Assembly: GCF_011927835.1 (NCBI RefSeq)
Contig: NZ_JAATJH010000004.1
Span: 47,560 to 111,559, forward strand
Direction: 5' to 3'
Length of the DNA: 64,000 bases
From: Neolewinella antarctica
GTDB lineage: Bacteria > Bacteroidota > Bacteroidia > Chitinophagales > Saprospiraceae
Made by a program: the position numbers and the translations under genes. Under the pieces are notes generated by a model. That model saw only the letters and a list, made by a program, of their open reading frames with translations, was not told the DNA's origin and made no database searches. This document shows, one piece after another, positions 41,479-53,800 of this stretch (position 1 is its first letter; each line of letters opens with the position of its first letter).

Positions 41479-42573
41479 TCACTCTTTCTTCAGTAGGCTC
41501 CGCGCGGTCGTGAGTTCCTCCTCCGTATAGTAGCCGGAAGCAATGATGAAGCTATCCAGCAGCTTGGCGTCCGTCCAGTCCGACCGGATGATGCTGCTGA
41601 TTGCGGTCCGCTTATCCGGTGTGTTCTCGTAGTAGCGGCGGGAAATTTCGTAACCTACGTAGTAACCCAGATCCGCCGCGCCGAGGTCGGTATCGCCGCC
41701 GTTGTAAACCCAGCGGTTGAAGTCGGTACCGTAAAGATCCTGAAGAAATGCCGCCCTCAATTCGCCCGCGCGTTCCCGCCCGACTTTCATGTAGGTAGCC
41801 GGAAGGGGTTGCCCGACGACGAGTTCGGAAATAAAATCACAGCTGCCTTCCACGAGCGCGACGGCCGCTACGTTGACGCCTTCCGGGTCGGTGTATTCGG
41901 CTTGTTGAGTGTGTACGTACTCGTGAATGGCCAGCACCACGAGGTTTTCCGTCGTCTGGTTTTTGAATACGCCGGCCAGCCAGTCCGAGTCGAATTCGGA
42001 AACGTCGACGCTCGGGTCGCCGGCGGAGACTTCGGTACCCATCATCACGGTGCCCGCTTCCCCGGTCCCGCCGGAGTTCAGGCCACCGATGGCGTAATAA
42101 ATTTTTGCCGGTTTCATTTCCGGGAATAATTCTTTCAGCCTGGCTACGTAACCAGCTACCCGTGGCCGAACGGTGTGGGCCTGAAGCGTATTGGCGCGCA
42201 CCGAGGTCCAGAATTTTGGAAAAGCGTTGATCAGTTTGACGTACATCGTGTCGGTGTAATCCCGGGAAGCCATGAATTTTGTCAGGCCTTCCGTCCCCGG
42301 CTCGATGTACAGGGTGTTGATGAGCTGCAACTGTTTAGCGTGGTCTTCTTCTTCAACGATCCGGTCGTAGGCGGACCAAAATAGATCTACGTCGGAGGTA
42401 ATCACCAGGGCGCTGTCGCGGGTGCTAGGTTCGGGGGAGGGAGCCTGCGCTTTACCAGCCGTCACGCAAAATAGGAGCAGTAGCCCGACGGCCACGGCTC
42501 GATAAAACCTAGTCGTCCCCGGTCGGAGAAATGGAACGGGTGAAAAACAGGAGGCGAAACTGCGAAAAGCCAT
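41479..42573 (-). CDS. putative secreted zinc protease, DUF2268-like
   Basis: A 364-residue protein. The first ~45 residues hold a long signal region (VAVGLLLLFCVTAGKAQ). The zinc site is VLAIHEYVHTQQ (HExxH, near residue 215), followed at the usual distance by a conserved Glu in VEGSCDFISELV. This fits predicted Zn-dependent proteases of the DUF2268 type, related in pattern to GldB-like lipoproteins of Bacteroidota. Target unknown. Confidence 0.78.
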   Translation of the reverse strand: MAFRSFASCFSPVPFLRPGTTRFYRAVAVGLLLLFCVTAGKAQAPSPEPSTRDSALVITSDVDLFWSAYDRIVEEEDHAKQLQLINTLYIEPGTEGLTKFMASRDYTDTMYVKLINAFPKFWTSVRANTLQAHTVRPRVAGYVARLKELFPEMKPAKIYYAIGGLNSGGTGEAGTVMMGTEVSAGDPSVDVSEFDSDWLAGVFKNQTTENLVVLAIHEYVHTQQAEYTDPEGVNVAAVALVEGSCDFISELVVGQPLPATYMKVGRERAGELRAAFLQDLYGTDFNRWVYNGGDTDLGAADLGYYVGYEISRRYYENTPDKRTAISSIIRSDWTDAKLLDSFIIASGYYTEEELTTARSLLKKE

Positions 42574-42698
42574 GACGAATGTATTTTAACCAGCGACGAG
42601 CGCATCGGCGTACGGTTGCGTATTGCCCGACTAAAATAGGTTGCAAAACTCGATTGCCCTATTTATCTAACTTCAACTCCTCCTGAAGAACATGGCAC

Positions 42699-42716
42699 TC
42701 CCGATAGCTATCGGGA
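42699..42716. repeat. palindrome TCCCGATAGCTATCGGGA
   Basis: A perfect 18-bp palindrome in the spacer beyond the 3' end of lgt. Same core as at 30743-30766. It could act as a weak terminator for lgt. Confidence 0.8.
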
Positions 42717-42740
42717 CAGCGCCCCCTGATTCATAGCTTT

Positions 42741-43580
42741 CTACCGGCGGGGAAGTGCACCACTATCCAACTCTTCACCCGCAGGACTGAAGGGCCGCGC
42801 CCGGTAACTGTACGCAATCATCCCCAACCCCAGTAAAACACAAGGCACGCTCAACCACTGCCCCGTCGTCAAGGCCTGTCCGAATCCCCCCTGGTCCGAC
42901 TTGAAGTACTCCCAAATAAACCGGAAGCCAAAGATCATCACGAACCAAAGCCCCGTCAGGAACCCCGGCTTCTTCCACATATCCCGCTGCCAGTAAAGGG
43001 CGATCAAGACGAGAAACGTGAACAGGTAACTCAACGACTCATAAATCTGCACCGGATGCCGCGGCACCTCCGATAACACCCCCCGCGCCCGCACGAACAA
43101 AAACGCCCACGGCTGCTCACTCGGCACGCCCACGATCTCGCTGTTCATCAAATTACCGAAGCGAATCATCGCCCCCACCAACGCGATCGGCGCGGCCACC
43201 TTATCCGAAATCCAGAAAAATGATTTCTTGGAGATGATCTTGCTGAACAACCACAAGGCCGTCACCACCCCGATCACGCCGCCGTGCGACGCCAAACCAC
43301 CTTCCCAGATTTTAAGAATCTGCCCCGGGTTACTGCTATAATAATCCCACTGATAAAACAGCACGTGGCCGAACCGCGCGCCGAGAATCGTGCCGCCGAT
43401 CAGGAAATAGAAAACGTAATCCAGCCATTCCTCCGGTGCCCCTTCCCGCAGGAACATCCGGCGCACGAGCGCGAAGCCGATCATGAACCCGAAGGCGAAC
43501 ATGAGGCCGTACCAGCGGACGTGGATGGGGCCGAGGGAGAAGATTTCGGGGCTTACGTCCCAGGTTATGTATGCTAGCAT
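42741..43580 (-). CDS. lgt: prolipoprotein diacylglyceryl transferase Lgt
   Basis: A 279-residue inner-membrane enzyme that moves diacylglycerol from phosphatidylglycerol to the lipobox Cys of prolipoproteins. Family motifs: VRWYGLMFAFGFMIG, GARFGHVLFY, GLASHGGVIG, RFGNLMNSEIVG and RHPVQIYE. About seven membrane segments are visible. I started it at 43580 (MLAYITWDVSP), because the longer frame up to 43673 runs through short direct repeats (CGATATGCGATTTG at 43589 and 43623). It follows batA and may be co-transcribed. Confidence 0.95.
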   Translation of the reverse strand: MLAYITWDVSPEIFSLGPIHVRWYGLMFAFGFMIGFALVRRMFLREGAPEEWLDYVFYFLIGGTILGARFGHVLFYQWDYYSSNPGQILKIWEGGLASHGGVIGVVTALWLFSKIISKKSFFWISDKVAAPIALVGAMIRFGNLMNSEIVGVPSEQPWAFLFVRARGVLSEVPRHPVQIYESLSYLFTFLVLIALYWQRDMWKKPGFLTGLWFVMIFGFRFIWEYFKSDQGGFGQALTTGQWLSVPCVLLGLGMIAYSYRARPFSPAGEELDSGALPRR

Positions 43581-43703
43581 TGATATGCGATATGCGATTT
43601 GTTTCACAGTACTTCGTGCACTCGATATGCGATTTGGCTGCCGCACGAGATCGTCGCGGCAAAGCCGCTCCATCGAGTAAAATGAGGTGCTAAGGTACGT
43701 TCG

Positions 43704-44705
43704 TTACGGAACGCTTTTCAGGATGGTGTAACGGAGGACGGTTTCCAGTAGGAGGAAACCTAAGCCGATCAGCAGGAAATAACCGAACCGTTCTTCGTAC
43801 CGCTTAAAGATCGTCGTCTCGATCTCCGTCGTTTCCAGCTCGTCGATGTAGCCGTAAATGGATTCGAGTTCTTCGGTGTCGCGGGCGCGGAAGTAGCGGC
43901 CGTTGGTGGTTTCGGCGATGTAGGCGAGGAGTTTGTCGTCGACCGTGCCGCGGGTGGGCTTGAAGGCGTAGCCACCGCCGCCGAGGGGGCTGGAGGGCAT
44001 GTAGGTCGCCTCACCGGACCCGACACCGATGGTGTAGACACGGATGCCGTATTCCTTGGCGAGTTCGGCGGCGAGTTCCGGGCTGTGGTAGCCGGCGTTG
44101 TTTTCGCCGTCGGTGAGTAGGATGATGATCTTGCTGGCGACGTCGCTGTCTTTCAACCGATTGACGGCAGTGGCCAGACCGGTGCCGATGGCCGTGCCGT
44201 CGGTGATTTCACCCATCTCCAGCTCGGCGATGAAGCGGTCTACGATCTCTTTATCGACCGTCAGCGGGCTTTTCGTGTAAGCTTCGCCGGCGTAGACAAC
44301 GAGGCCGATGCGGTCGAACTCGCGTTGTTGGACGAAGTTGCGGGCGACGGTTTTGGCTACTTCGAGGCGGTTGGGTTGGAAATCGGTGGCGCCCATCGAG
44401 GTCGAGAGGTCCATCGTCAGGACGATGTCGATGCCTTCGGCGGTTACGGATTCTTCACTCAGGTCGAGGCGCGGGCGGGCCAGTGCGATGATGAAAAGAC
44501 ACAAGGCGGCGACGCGTAATAATGGTAACCAGGGGCGGACGACACTCTTCCAACTCCGCAGGTTGCGGACGGATTCGGTGCTCGGCAGGCGCAGCGATAC
44601 TTCGCCGTCGCGCCGCAGTTGCCACAGAAAAATCAGGGGCGGGACGATGACGAGCGGTAGCAGCCAGGGGAAGACGAATTCGAATTGGTTCCAGAAGCCG
44701 GTCAT
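43704..44705 (-). CDS. batA: BatA-like von Willebrand factor A protein
   Basis: A 333-residue protein. Two N-terminal membrane segments (WLLPLVIVPPLIFLW and LLRVAALCLFIIALA), then a von Willebrand A domain with a complete MIDAS: DLSTSMG, a Thr in GTAIG and LLTDGEN, and a C-terminal membrane segment (FLLIGLGFLLLETVL). This is the layout of BatA, first described in the Bacteroides aerotolerance operon. The start overlaps the previous gene's stop as ATGA (44702-44705). No batB, batC or batE follows; lgt is next. Confidence 0.88.
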   Translation of the reverse strand: MTGFWNQFEFVFPWLLPLVIVPPLIFLWQLRRDGEVSLRLPSTESVRNLRSWKSVVRPWLPLLRVAALCLFIIALARPRLDLSEESVTAEGIDIVLTMDLSTSMGATDFQPNRLEVAKTVARNFVQQREFDRIGLVVYAGEAYTKSPLTVDKEIVDRFIAELEMGEITDGTAIGTGLATAVNRLKDSDVASKIIILLTDGENNAGYHSPELAAELAKEYGIRVYTIGVGSGEATYMPSSPLGGGGYAFKPTRGTVDDKLLAYIAETTNGRYFRARDTEELESIYGYIDELETTEIETTIFKRYEERFGYFLLIGLGFLLLETVLRYTILKSVP

Positions 44706-45904
44706 TGGTCGGTTGGTGGTTTGGTCTCTTGGTCTGGTAGTTCGGTGGGCGCTTTTACTTCGTTGTTTTTTTCGGGGTTGGGCGCGGTCGCGGGCTGGCC
44801 ATCAGCTAGTCCCGTACTTTGTCGGGATGCAATGTCGGGGGGAGGGAGCGGGGTTTTTTGGGATTTTACCTCCTGGTCGATCTTGGTCTCCACGATTACG
44901 GTTCCGCCCGGTCCGTCAACTATGTCGGAAGTAGACGTCGGGGCTTCCGTACTGGTCGGCTTTACCATTTCCGGAACGGTTGCCTCTTTCTCGGCCGTTG
45001 CACGCACAAATTTTCGCACCCGTTCCAAACTCCGGGGGTGCAATTCTTCCGCCGGGGTGGCCTGGGCGAATTTTACCAAGTCGGAGAGTTGAAGGAGTTC
45101 GGATAATTCCGTGAGCAGGTTCGGCTTCATACCGACACTTTTCTTCAGCGCCGCAGCGGTTTGCCGCGAGGTCATTTCCCTTGCCTGGATGCCGAATTGA
45201 TCCTGTAAGTAAGTCCGCAGAATGTCCGTCAGTTCCGTGTAGTAAGTTTTCGTTTCGTCCTTCTGCCAAAGTTGCTTGCCGTCCAACTCCTTCAGCGCGT
45301 TAAGGGCCTGTAAATCCGCCGGCGGCGGTGGCGGTGGTGGCGGGGCGATGCGTTTGCGGTTCTTGGCAATCACGTAAGCGGCGTAGCCGGCCGCACCAAG
45401 TAAGATAATTAAGTAGAGCGGCCAAAAATCCAGCCAGTTCCGGGGCTCCTCGATGATGGGCTTGATCGGTTGCAGCTCCGAATCGTCCGTCACCGGGTAG
45501 GCGCTGACGTGGAGAAGTAAATCGTTCGTGTAGGTCGTGTCGCGCGTCCCGTCCGCTAGTTGGTAGACGTAGGGTAGTGGCGCGATGGCGATGTAGCCGG
45601 TATCGAAGCTGGTGATGAGGAAGCGTTGCTCCAATAAGCGTTCTGGTGTTTCGGCTACGACGTTCAGTGCTTTGCCTTCTACTAACTCAATCCCGGTCAG
45701 GGTATTCAGGTAGGTGGGTTCCAGTGCCCCGATCTCCGTCCCCGGCGGTGCGGAAAGATTAACCTTTAGGAAAATTTGGTCACCGATTTCGATATCCTTA
45801 CTGGCCAGTTCCGCACGGGCTAGCACGCGTTCGTTCGTGCTCTGCTGGGCGGGCAGGGCTAGTTGGCTGGCGAAGAAAAGGAGGGTGAATAAGCTGGCGC
45901 GCAT
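44702..45904 (-). CDS. Bat-cluster membrane protein (DUF4381/BatD-like)
   Basis: A 400-residue protein with a signal peptide (LFTLLFFASQLALPAQ), a beta-rich extracytoplasmic part (~25-155), one membrane segment (~158-180), a Pro-rich cytoplasmic linker (eight consecutive Pro), a helical domain (LNALKELDGKQLWQ, YYTELTDILRTYLQDQFG) and a low-complexity, Thr/Pro-rich tail. The helical domain is the usual one of proteins preceding batA in Bacteroidota. It is coupled to batA by ATGA overlap. Function of the Bat cluster is uncertain, possibly an envelope chaperone or MoxR-linked complex. Confidence 0.75.
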   Translation of the reverse strand: MRASLFTLLFFASQLALPAQQSTNERVLARAELASKDIEIGDQIFLKVNLSAPPGTEIGALEPTYLNTLTGIELVEGKALNVVAETPERLLEQRFLITSFDTGYIAIAPLPYVYQLADGTRDTTYTNDLLLHVSAYPVTDDSELQPIKPIIEEPRNWLDFWPLYLIILLGAAGYAAYVIAKNRKRIAPPPPPPPPADLQALNALKELDGKQLWQKDETKTYYTELTDILRTYLQDQFGIQAREMTSRQTAAALKKSVGMKPNLLTELSELLQLSDLVKFAQATPAEELHPRSLERVRKFVRATAEKEATVPEMVKPTSTEAPTSTSDIVDGPGGTVIVETKIDQEVKSQKTPLPPPDIASRQSTGLADGQPATAPNPEKNNEVKAPTELPDQETKPPTDQ

Positions 45905-45965
45905 GGTGGGTTTTGGTGCCTTGTGTTTAGTCGTAAAGGTAAAAAAGAAATGGGCGGTAAGTAGG

Positions 45966-46060
45966 CTTGTAGGCGGTAGGAAGGTAGGCGGTAGTTCCGT
46001 CGCGCACCTACCGCCTAATCTTCCTACCCGCCTACCGCCTCTCTTTCTTCCTACCGCCTA
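45966..46060. repeat. TAGGCGG heptad array with inverted arms, site 2
   Basis: GTAGGCGGTAGGAAG followed by GTAGGCGGTAG, then arms CCTACCGCCTAA and CTACCCGCCTACCGCC. Between two divergent genes: each gene sees the CCGCCTA orientation upstream, opposite to the polarity at gene ends. Confidence 0.8.
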
Positions 46061-46066
46061 AACCCC

Positions 46067-46084
46067 GCACCCGCGACCGCGCCC
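46067..46084 (-). repeat. dispersed GCGCGGNCGCGGGTGC motif before thrS
   Basis: GCACCCGCGACCGCGCCC, start-side orientation, ending 10 bases before the thrS -7 box, so it covers the expected -33 region. Confidence 0.6.
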
Positions 46085-46094
46085 ACCAAATCAC

Positions 46095-46102
46095 TACCTT
46101 TG
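46095..46102 (+). promoter_or_regulatory. -7 promoter box of thrS
   Basis: TACCTTTG, a full TAnnTTTG match, 44 bases before the thrS start codon. Confidence 0.55.
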
Positions 46103-46146
46103 CCGCCCCCTCATCCGTAAGCAGGGAAAAAACAGCTTTAGCCCCC

Positions 46147-48070
46147 ATGATCAACATCAAATTCCCCGACGGCAACGTCCGCCAGTACGAGCCCGGCACC
46201 TCCGCTTTCCAGATGGCCGAGGGCATCAGTTCCGGTCTGGCCCGCAACGTCGTTTCCGCCACCGTCAACGGCCAACTGACCGACCGCGACCTGCCCCTGA
46301 CCGCCGACGCAACCATGGTGTTTCACACCTGGAACGACGACAAGGGTAAAGAAACCTTTTGGCACTCCACCGCCCACCTGATGGCCGAAGCGCTCGAAGC
46401 GCTTTACCCCGGCATCAAATTCGGCTACGGCCCGGCCAACGAAAACGGCTTCTTTTACGACGTCGAGCCGCCCAACGGTGAATCCATCAGCACCGAAGAT
46501 TTCCCGAAGATTGAGAAGAAGATGATCGAGCTGGCGCGGCAGAAAAACGATTACGTTCGTCGAGAAGTGAGCAAGGAAGAAGCCGTGGCCTACTTCACCA
46601 AAAAGGGTGACGAATACAAACTCGAACTCCTCGAAACGCTGGAAGACGGCACCATTACCTTTTACACCCAGGGTGAATTTACCGACCTCTGCCGCGGCCC
46701 GCACATTCCGAATACCGGCGCGATCAAAGCCGTCAAACTGATGAAAGTCGGCGGTGCTTTCTGGCGCGGCGACGACAGCAACAAGCAACTTACCCGCCTT
46801 TCCGGCATCTCCTTCCCCAAGGCAAAAGACCTTACGGAGTACCTCCACAATCTCGAAGAAGCCAAGAAGCGCGACCACCGTAAAATCGGTAAGGAACTCG
46901 AACTGTTCATGTTCTCCGAAAAGGTCGGTGCCGGCCTCCCGATGTGGCTGCCGAAGGGGTACCAACTCCGCCAACGCCTGGCCAATTATCTCGAAAAGAA
47001 GCAGGAAGCTGCCGGTTACCAGCAGGTCGCTACGCCTCACATCGGCAAGAAAGAGCTTTACGTGACCTCCGGCCACTGGGACAAGTACGGTGAAGACAGC
47101 TTCCAACCCATCAAGACCCCACGTGAGGGCGAAGAATTCCTCCTCAAGCCGATGAACTGCCCGCACCACTGCGAGATGTATAAATTCCGGCCGCGCTCTT
47201 ACAAGGAACTGCCCTTGCGCTTGGCTGAGTTCGGCACCGTCTACCGCTACGAGCAAACCGGCGAATTACACGGTTTGAGCCGCGTCCGGGGCTTTACGCA
47301 GGACGATGCCCACATCTTCTGCATGCCCGAGCAGGTTAAGGCGGAATTTATCGCCGTCGTGGACATCGTTCAGGAAGTCCTCGGCATGGTCGGCTTCGAC
47401 GACGTGACTGCCCAAATCTCCCTCCGCGATCCCCAAACGCCCGATAAATACATCGGCACCGACGCCAACTGGGCTTCCGCCGAGCAGGCCATCATCGACG
47501 CCTGTAAGGAGATCGACATCAAGACCGTCACCGCTTACGGCGAAGCCGCTTTCTACGGTCCGAAACTCGACTTCATGGTCCGCGACGCCCTCGGCCGCCA
47601 GTGGCAACTCGGCACCGTCCAGGTCGACTACAACCTCCCCGATCGCTTCGAACTCGAGTACGTCGGCTCCGACAACGAGATGCACCGCCCGGTCATGATC
47701 CACCGCGCCCCCTTCGGCTCCATGGAACGTTTCGTGTCCATCCTCATCGAGCACACCGCCGGCAAATTCCCCCTCTGGCTGGCCCCCGAGCAGTTCGCGA
47801 TCCTCCCGATCAGCGAGCGCTTCAACGACTACGCCAGGAACGTGCAAAAGCAACTTGCCGAGCACGACATCCGCGGCCTGGTCGACGACCGCAACGAGAC
47901 CATCGGCCGCAAGATTCGCGACAGCGAAACCCAGCACATTCCCTTCATGCTCATCGTCGGTGAAAACGAGGTAGCGGCCGCTAGCGTCGCCGTTCGCGTT
48001 CAGGGCGAAGGGGATAAGGGGACAATGACGTTGCCGGAGTTTGCGGCGTTTTTTTGTGAGCAATTAGTCT

Positions 48071-48075
<5 letters not shown>
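46147..48075 (+). CDS. thrS: threonine-tRNA ligase
   Basis: A 642-residue class II synthetase that charges tRNA-Thr. The TGS domain occupies ~1-60, followed by the editing domain with [11 protein letters not shown] and the Cys/His set ending in CRGPHIP. Catalytic motifs: [30 protein letters not shown] (motif 2 region) and the motif 3 region [11 protein letters not shown]. The anticodon-binding domain closes the protein. Length is normal. The TAG stop codon is the first three bases of a TAGGCGG repeat unit. Confidence 0.97.
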
Positions 48076-49114
<1,039 letters not shown>

Positions 49115-49118
<4 letters not shown>

Positions 49119-50563
49119 AATTGGAAGTATATAAAGGCCTGCTCCGTACCGGCACACCAGAAAACGAAACATAATTGAAGATAATAGGCGGCAAATCTCA
49201 CTGGCGTACTGTACCGGAGCAAGAAAGTTTCCGTCGCGTATTCATCCGCGCGGCCAAGCCACTCTACCAACGTAAATCCAAGAATTAGCAAGCAAGCCGC
49301 CGCTAGATCTTTCGATTCTGCTACCGAGGGTATTGCCAAAAGACTCGGTGATACCAGGCCCCGGAGGTAGACGAACGCGTGGCCGATGGAATCCGCGCGA
49401 AAGAAGACCCAGGCCAGGCTCACCAGGCTGAATGTGATGAGAACAGCAATAGCTTCCCGCCAGGATGGAAGCAGCTTGCCCTGTGCGACGATGCCTAAGT
49501 GATTGCGATTGCTGTTCGTCAGCAGAAGGGGCAGAAAGAACAGCGCGTGCATAAAGCCCCAAGCCAGAAAAGTCCAATTCGCACCGTGCCAAAAACCACT
49601 GACCAGAAAGACGATGAAAACGTTGCGGACGACCGTCCACTTACCCCTCCTGCTTCCTCCGATCGGAATGTATAGGTAATCTCGAAACCAGGTGGACAAG
49701 GAAATATGCCAGCGCCGCCAGAACTCAGCAACGTCCCGCGAGAAATAGGGGAAGGCAAAATTACGTTTTAGGTTGAAACCAAAAAGCCGAGCGGTACCAA
49801 TTGCGATGTCCGAATAACCCGAGAAATCTCCGTAAATCTGGAACGAGAACAAGACGATACCAAAGAGAAGCGCGCTAGCATTCATGTCAGGTGCTCCGGC
49901 AAAGATTTCGTTGACGAAAGGCGCACAGGTGTCCGCAATAACAACTTTTTTGACTAGACCCCAGAGAATCTGTCGAAGACCGTCGGTAGCCGCTACCCGG
50001 TCGAAATGACGGTTGCCGTTAAACTGCGGCAGCAGATTTGTCGCCCGCTCAATAGGGCCCGCCACCAACTGAGGAAAAAAGCTGACGAATGCGGCAAAAG
50101 AAATTAGGTCGCTCGATGGTTTTAGTTGGTGCCGGTACACGTCGATAGTGTAGCTAAGGGTCTGGAAGGTGTAAAAACTAATGCCGACGGGCAGCAACAC
50201 ATCAAGGCTGTTAAAGCCCAGGGCCGTTTGTAAATCCGGGCGGAGGCTGTACAGTGCGTCCAGAAAGAAATTATAGTATTTGAAAGCGCCCAGAATTCCT
50301 AAATTGACTACCAAACTAAGCCCCAGCAACAGGCGCCGAGTCGTAAGTTTTACGGTCGCAGCAAGGGCTCGAGCGATGGTGTAATCTACCAGCGTACTTA
50401 AGATGATGAGCGACAGAAAACGCCAGTCCCAGCAAGCGTAAAAAAAATAGCTAGCCAGTAGCAGAAAGCCATTTTGAGCCCGCCGCCGCCCACCCAAAGC
50501 TAGCCAGTAAATGGCAAAGACGACCAGTAGAAAAACCGCAAATTCGGGCGTATTGAAGAGCAT
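49115..50563 (-). CDS. MBOAT-family O-acyltransferase (AlgI/DltB-like)
   Basis: A 482-residue polytopic membrane acyltransferase. About eleven membrane segments, the family block PVGISFYTFQTLSYTIDVYR, ELVAGPIERA-like (QLVAGPIERATNLLPQ), GFNLKRNFAFPYFSRDVAEFWRRWHISLSTW and the catalytic His in SGFWHGANWTFLAWG. Related proteins move acetyl or other acyl groups onto extracellular polysaccharide or teichoic acid. It is coupled to the SGNH-like gene, its likely partner. Confidence 0.93.
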
Positions 50564-50843
50564 AAAGGACAGCTACGGATTTTTACCGAAGATAAATCAA
50601 AAGTTCGTTCTACGGTGGGCGCGCGCTGTTTGCGGAGAAGAGCACCATACTCGCGACTGAAGCAACTAGCTTTTGTGCTATTGTCGATGGCCTAAATATA
50701 TGGTAATTATTACTATTGCTTCTTGTCCCCTCACTCGGCCGCCGCCGCCCCAGCCCTTAAAACCAAGTTAACTAACTTAAACCCAACGTTTAGGCACACT
50801 TCCCGCGTCTATCTTACAGTTACTACCGGATAGTCACCGCCCT

Positions 50844-53800
50844 ATGCCTAAGCTTTACCTGACCCTTTTATTTATTACATCCTCTTTAGTCCTTTACGCA
50901 CAACCCGCCAACGACGAGTGCGCCGGCGCCGTAGTGCTGCCCGACCAGCTGGAATACTGTTCCGCCGTCGGGGAATTTACCAACGTGGGCGCGACGCGCT
51001 CTTTTGAAGCTCCCGGCGACTACGCCGTGTGTATCGATGAGCGCGACCAAGTCCGCGACGTGTGGTTCACCTTTATTGCCCGGCGCAACTCAGCCAACAT
51101 CATCGTGACCGGCGACGTCAACCCCGGCCCCGGCGGGACGATAAATGCGCCCCAGTTCGCGTTCTACGCCGGTGGCTGCGGGGCGCTCGGCGAAGAACTT
51201 GGCTGCCGCTCACCCGTGGTCGACCCCCGCTCGGGGCAGCTACCGAACGGTGGCAACATCATTTTTAACGAACTCATCACCGGCCAGACCTACCGCATTC
51301 AGGTCAGCGCGCGCAACGGTAATCAGGGCACGTTTCAGCTCTGCGTTAATCAATTCGATCAGGTCGTTGAACCCAGTAGTGACTGTGGGACCGGGGTCAT
51401 CCTGTGCGATAAGTCGCCGTTCGCCGTTGATTTTCTTCAGGGGTCGGGGGACGTGAATGATCGCCTGCTCGCCGATGTTGAATGTAACCTACGGCCCACC
51501 GAAGAAAACTCAGCTTGGTACAAATGGACTTGCGACCGGGCGGGTACCCTGGGTTTTACCATCACGCCCTCCGGGGTTGCCTTCAACGAAGACATCGACT
51601 TCGTCGTGTACGAACTAGCGAACGGCCTCGACGATTGCGGAAGCCGCACGGTTCTGCGCCAGATGTTCTCCGGGGAGACTAACGGAAAAGATGACCTGGA
51701 CAATCGCCCCTGTTTGCGGGCAACCGGTCTAAGGGAAAGCAGCAACGACGTTGCCGAAAACTGTGGCTGTGACGATGGCGACGATAATTTCGTCAGCGCG
51801 ATCGACATGGTTGCCGGCCGCAGCTACGCGCTGGTGATCATGAACTTCAGTGGTTCCGGCGACGGTTTTGCCATCGAGTTCGGTGGAACGGGGACGTTCG
51901 TGGGCCCCGAAGCTGACTTCACCGTCAGCACCAGTGAAATCTGCGTGGGCGACGCCTTAGTTTTTGAAGATCGATCTACTTCCCTCGACGCCATCGTCAG
52001 CCGCGAGTGGGACTTCGGCCCGACGGCTACCCCCCGCCTCGCCAGCGGGCCCGGGCCCCACTCCATCGTTTTCGGTGCGCCCGGCAGCCCCAACGTTCAA
52101 CTCATTATCGAAACCGAACGTGAATGCCGCGAAATTGCTAACCTCCAGGAAGTCACCGTCACCTGTTGCGAGGGCCAGTTTAGCGCCACGGGAAGCCCGT
52201 CCGACCTGACTTGCCCCAACGACATGTCGGGTGCGATCGACCTAACGGCCAGCAGTGGTTTTTCCCCTACGACCCTTAGTTACGTCTGGAGCAACGGGGA
52301 GACGACCGAAGACATCGCCACGCTCGACGTCGGCGATTTCACCGTCACGGTAAGCGACGAGTCCGGCTGCACGGAAGCGTTCAGCTTCGTAGTGGGCGGA
52401 CCGGACCCCTTTACCTTCGACACCCTCGTCACCCAACCGGACTGTGGCGGGGCGACGAACGGAGCGCTGGAGTTTACCGTCACCGGCGGTGGCGAGGGGC
52501 CGTACACGTACAGTTTCGACGGCGCTCCTTTTTCGGACGATAACCAGCTGGGGTCGATCGCCTCGCGGACGGTCAACGTGCGCGCCCGGGATGCCAATGA
52601 TTGTCCGATCAACCAGGACATCGAAGTGCGGGAACTGGAACTGGGATTGGTCCAGGGCGAGGAAATTTTCACCGAACCGGTCTGCGCCGGTGACGAAAAT
52701 GCCGCCATCACCATTCGCATCGCCAACGGGACGCCGAGTTATCAGTACGACTTTGGCCTCGGCGACGGCTTTCAGGGCGACAACGTCCGGACCGGCCTCC
52801 CGCCGGGTGCTTATTCGGTGACCGCGCGGGACGCGACCGGCTGTTTGGGTATTTTTCCCATCGAAATCACGGAACCGCCGGTCATCAACTTCTCGGTCGA
52901 CGGAACGGACATTACCTGCTTCGGGGACGGCGACGGGACGCTCGACACCCTGGCCTCCGGCGGCCGGCCGGGCTACGGCGTGAATTTTCTCGACGGTACC
53001 GCCTTCACGGAGGAAACCAGCCAGGGCTTGGAAGCTGGCAATTATACCGTCCTACTGACGGATACGAATGGCTGCGAAACGCGGGATGCCTTCTTGGTTA
53101 CGGAGCCGGACGAGATTATTCCGCGTATCGTTGCGACTAATGACCTGTTGTGCTTCGGGGAGCCGACGGGCGGGTTTGCACTGGCCGCCACGGGCGGTTC
53201 TCCGGGATATACTTACAGCGCGGATGGGGAAAACTTCCAGCTCGATTCGGTACTCACCAGCCTGCTGGCGGGTGAGTACACGCTTTACGTGCAGGACGCG
53301 AACGGGTGCACGGACTCCCTAGCGGGGAGCCTGACGGAACCGGATGAATTCGTCGTCGACCCGGGGCGGGAAACCACCATCTTGCTGGGCTTCGATACGA
53401 TCCTGCGGGCCACGTCCAACTACGTACCGGTCGAGTATTTCTGGGGCCCGGATTCCTTGCTCTGTTTGGATCCACTCTGCACCCGCGTCCGCGCCGCACC
53501 CGTCCGCACGACGGACTACGTGGTGGTCGGCGTGAATGCCGCTGGCTGCACGGATTCGGTCGGCCTGCGCGTCAACGTGCTCATCGAAAAGCCGCTTTAC
53601 GTACCGTCTGGCTTCAGTCCGAACGGCGACGGGCGTAACGACGGATTCACCGTCTTCGCGGGCCGGGCGGTGCGGGAAGTGACGTCACTGCGCGTCTACC
53701 ACCGTTGGGGCGGGCTAGTGTTTGAGAACGAAAATTTCCTCCCGAACGACCCTTCTCTGGGTTGGGACGGTAACGTCGACGGGCGAGCGATTAACCCGGC

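Noticed and set aside
46138..47256. 372-codon minus-strand frame opposite thrS
   Set aside because: Shadow of thrS, which has all synthetase motifs.
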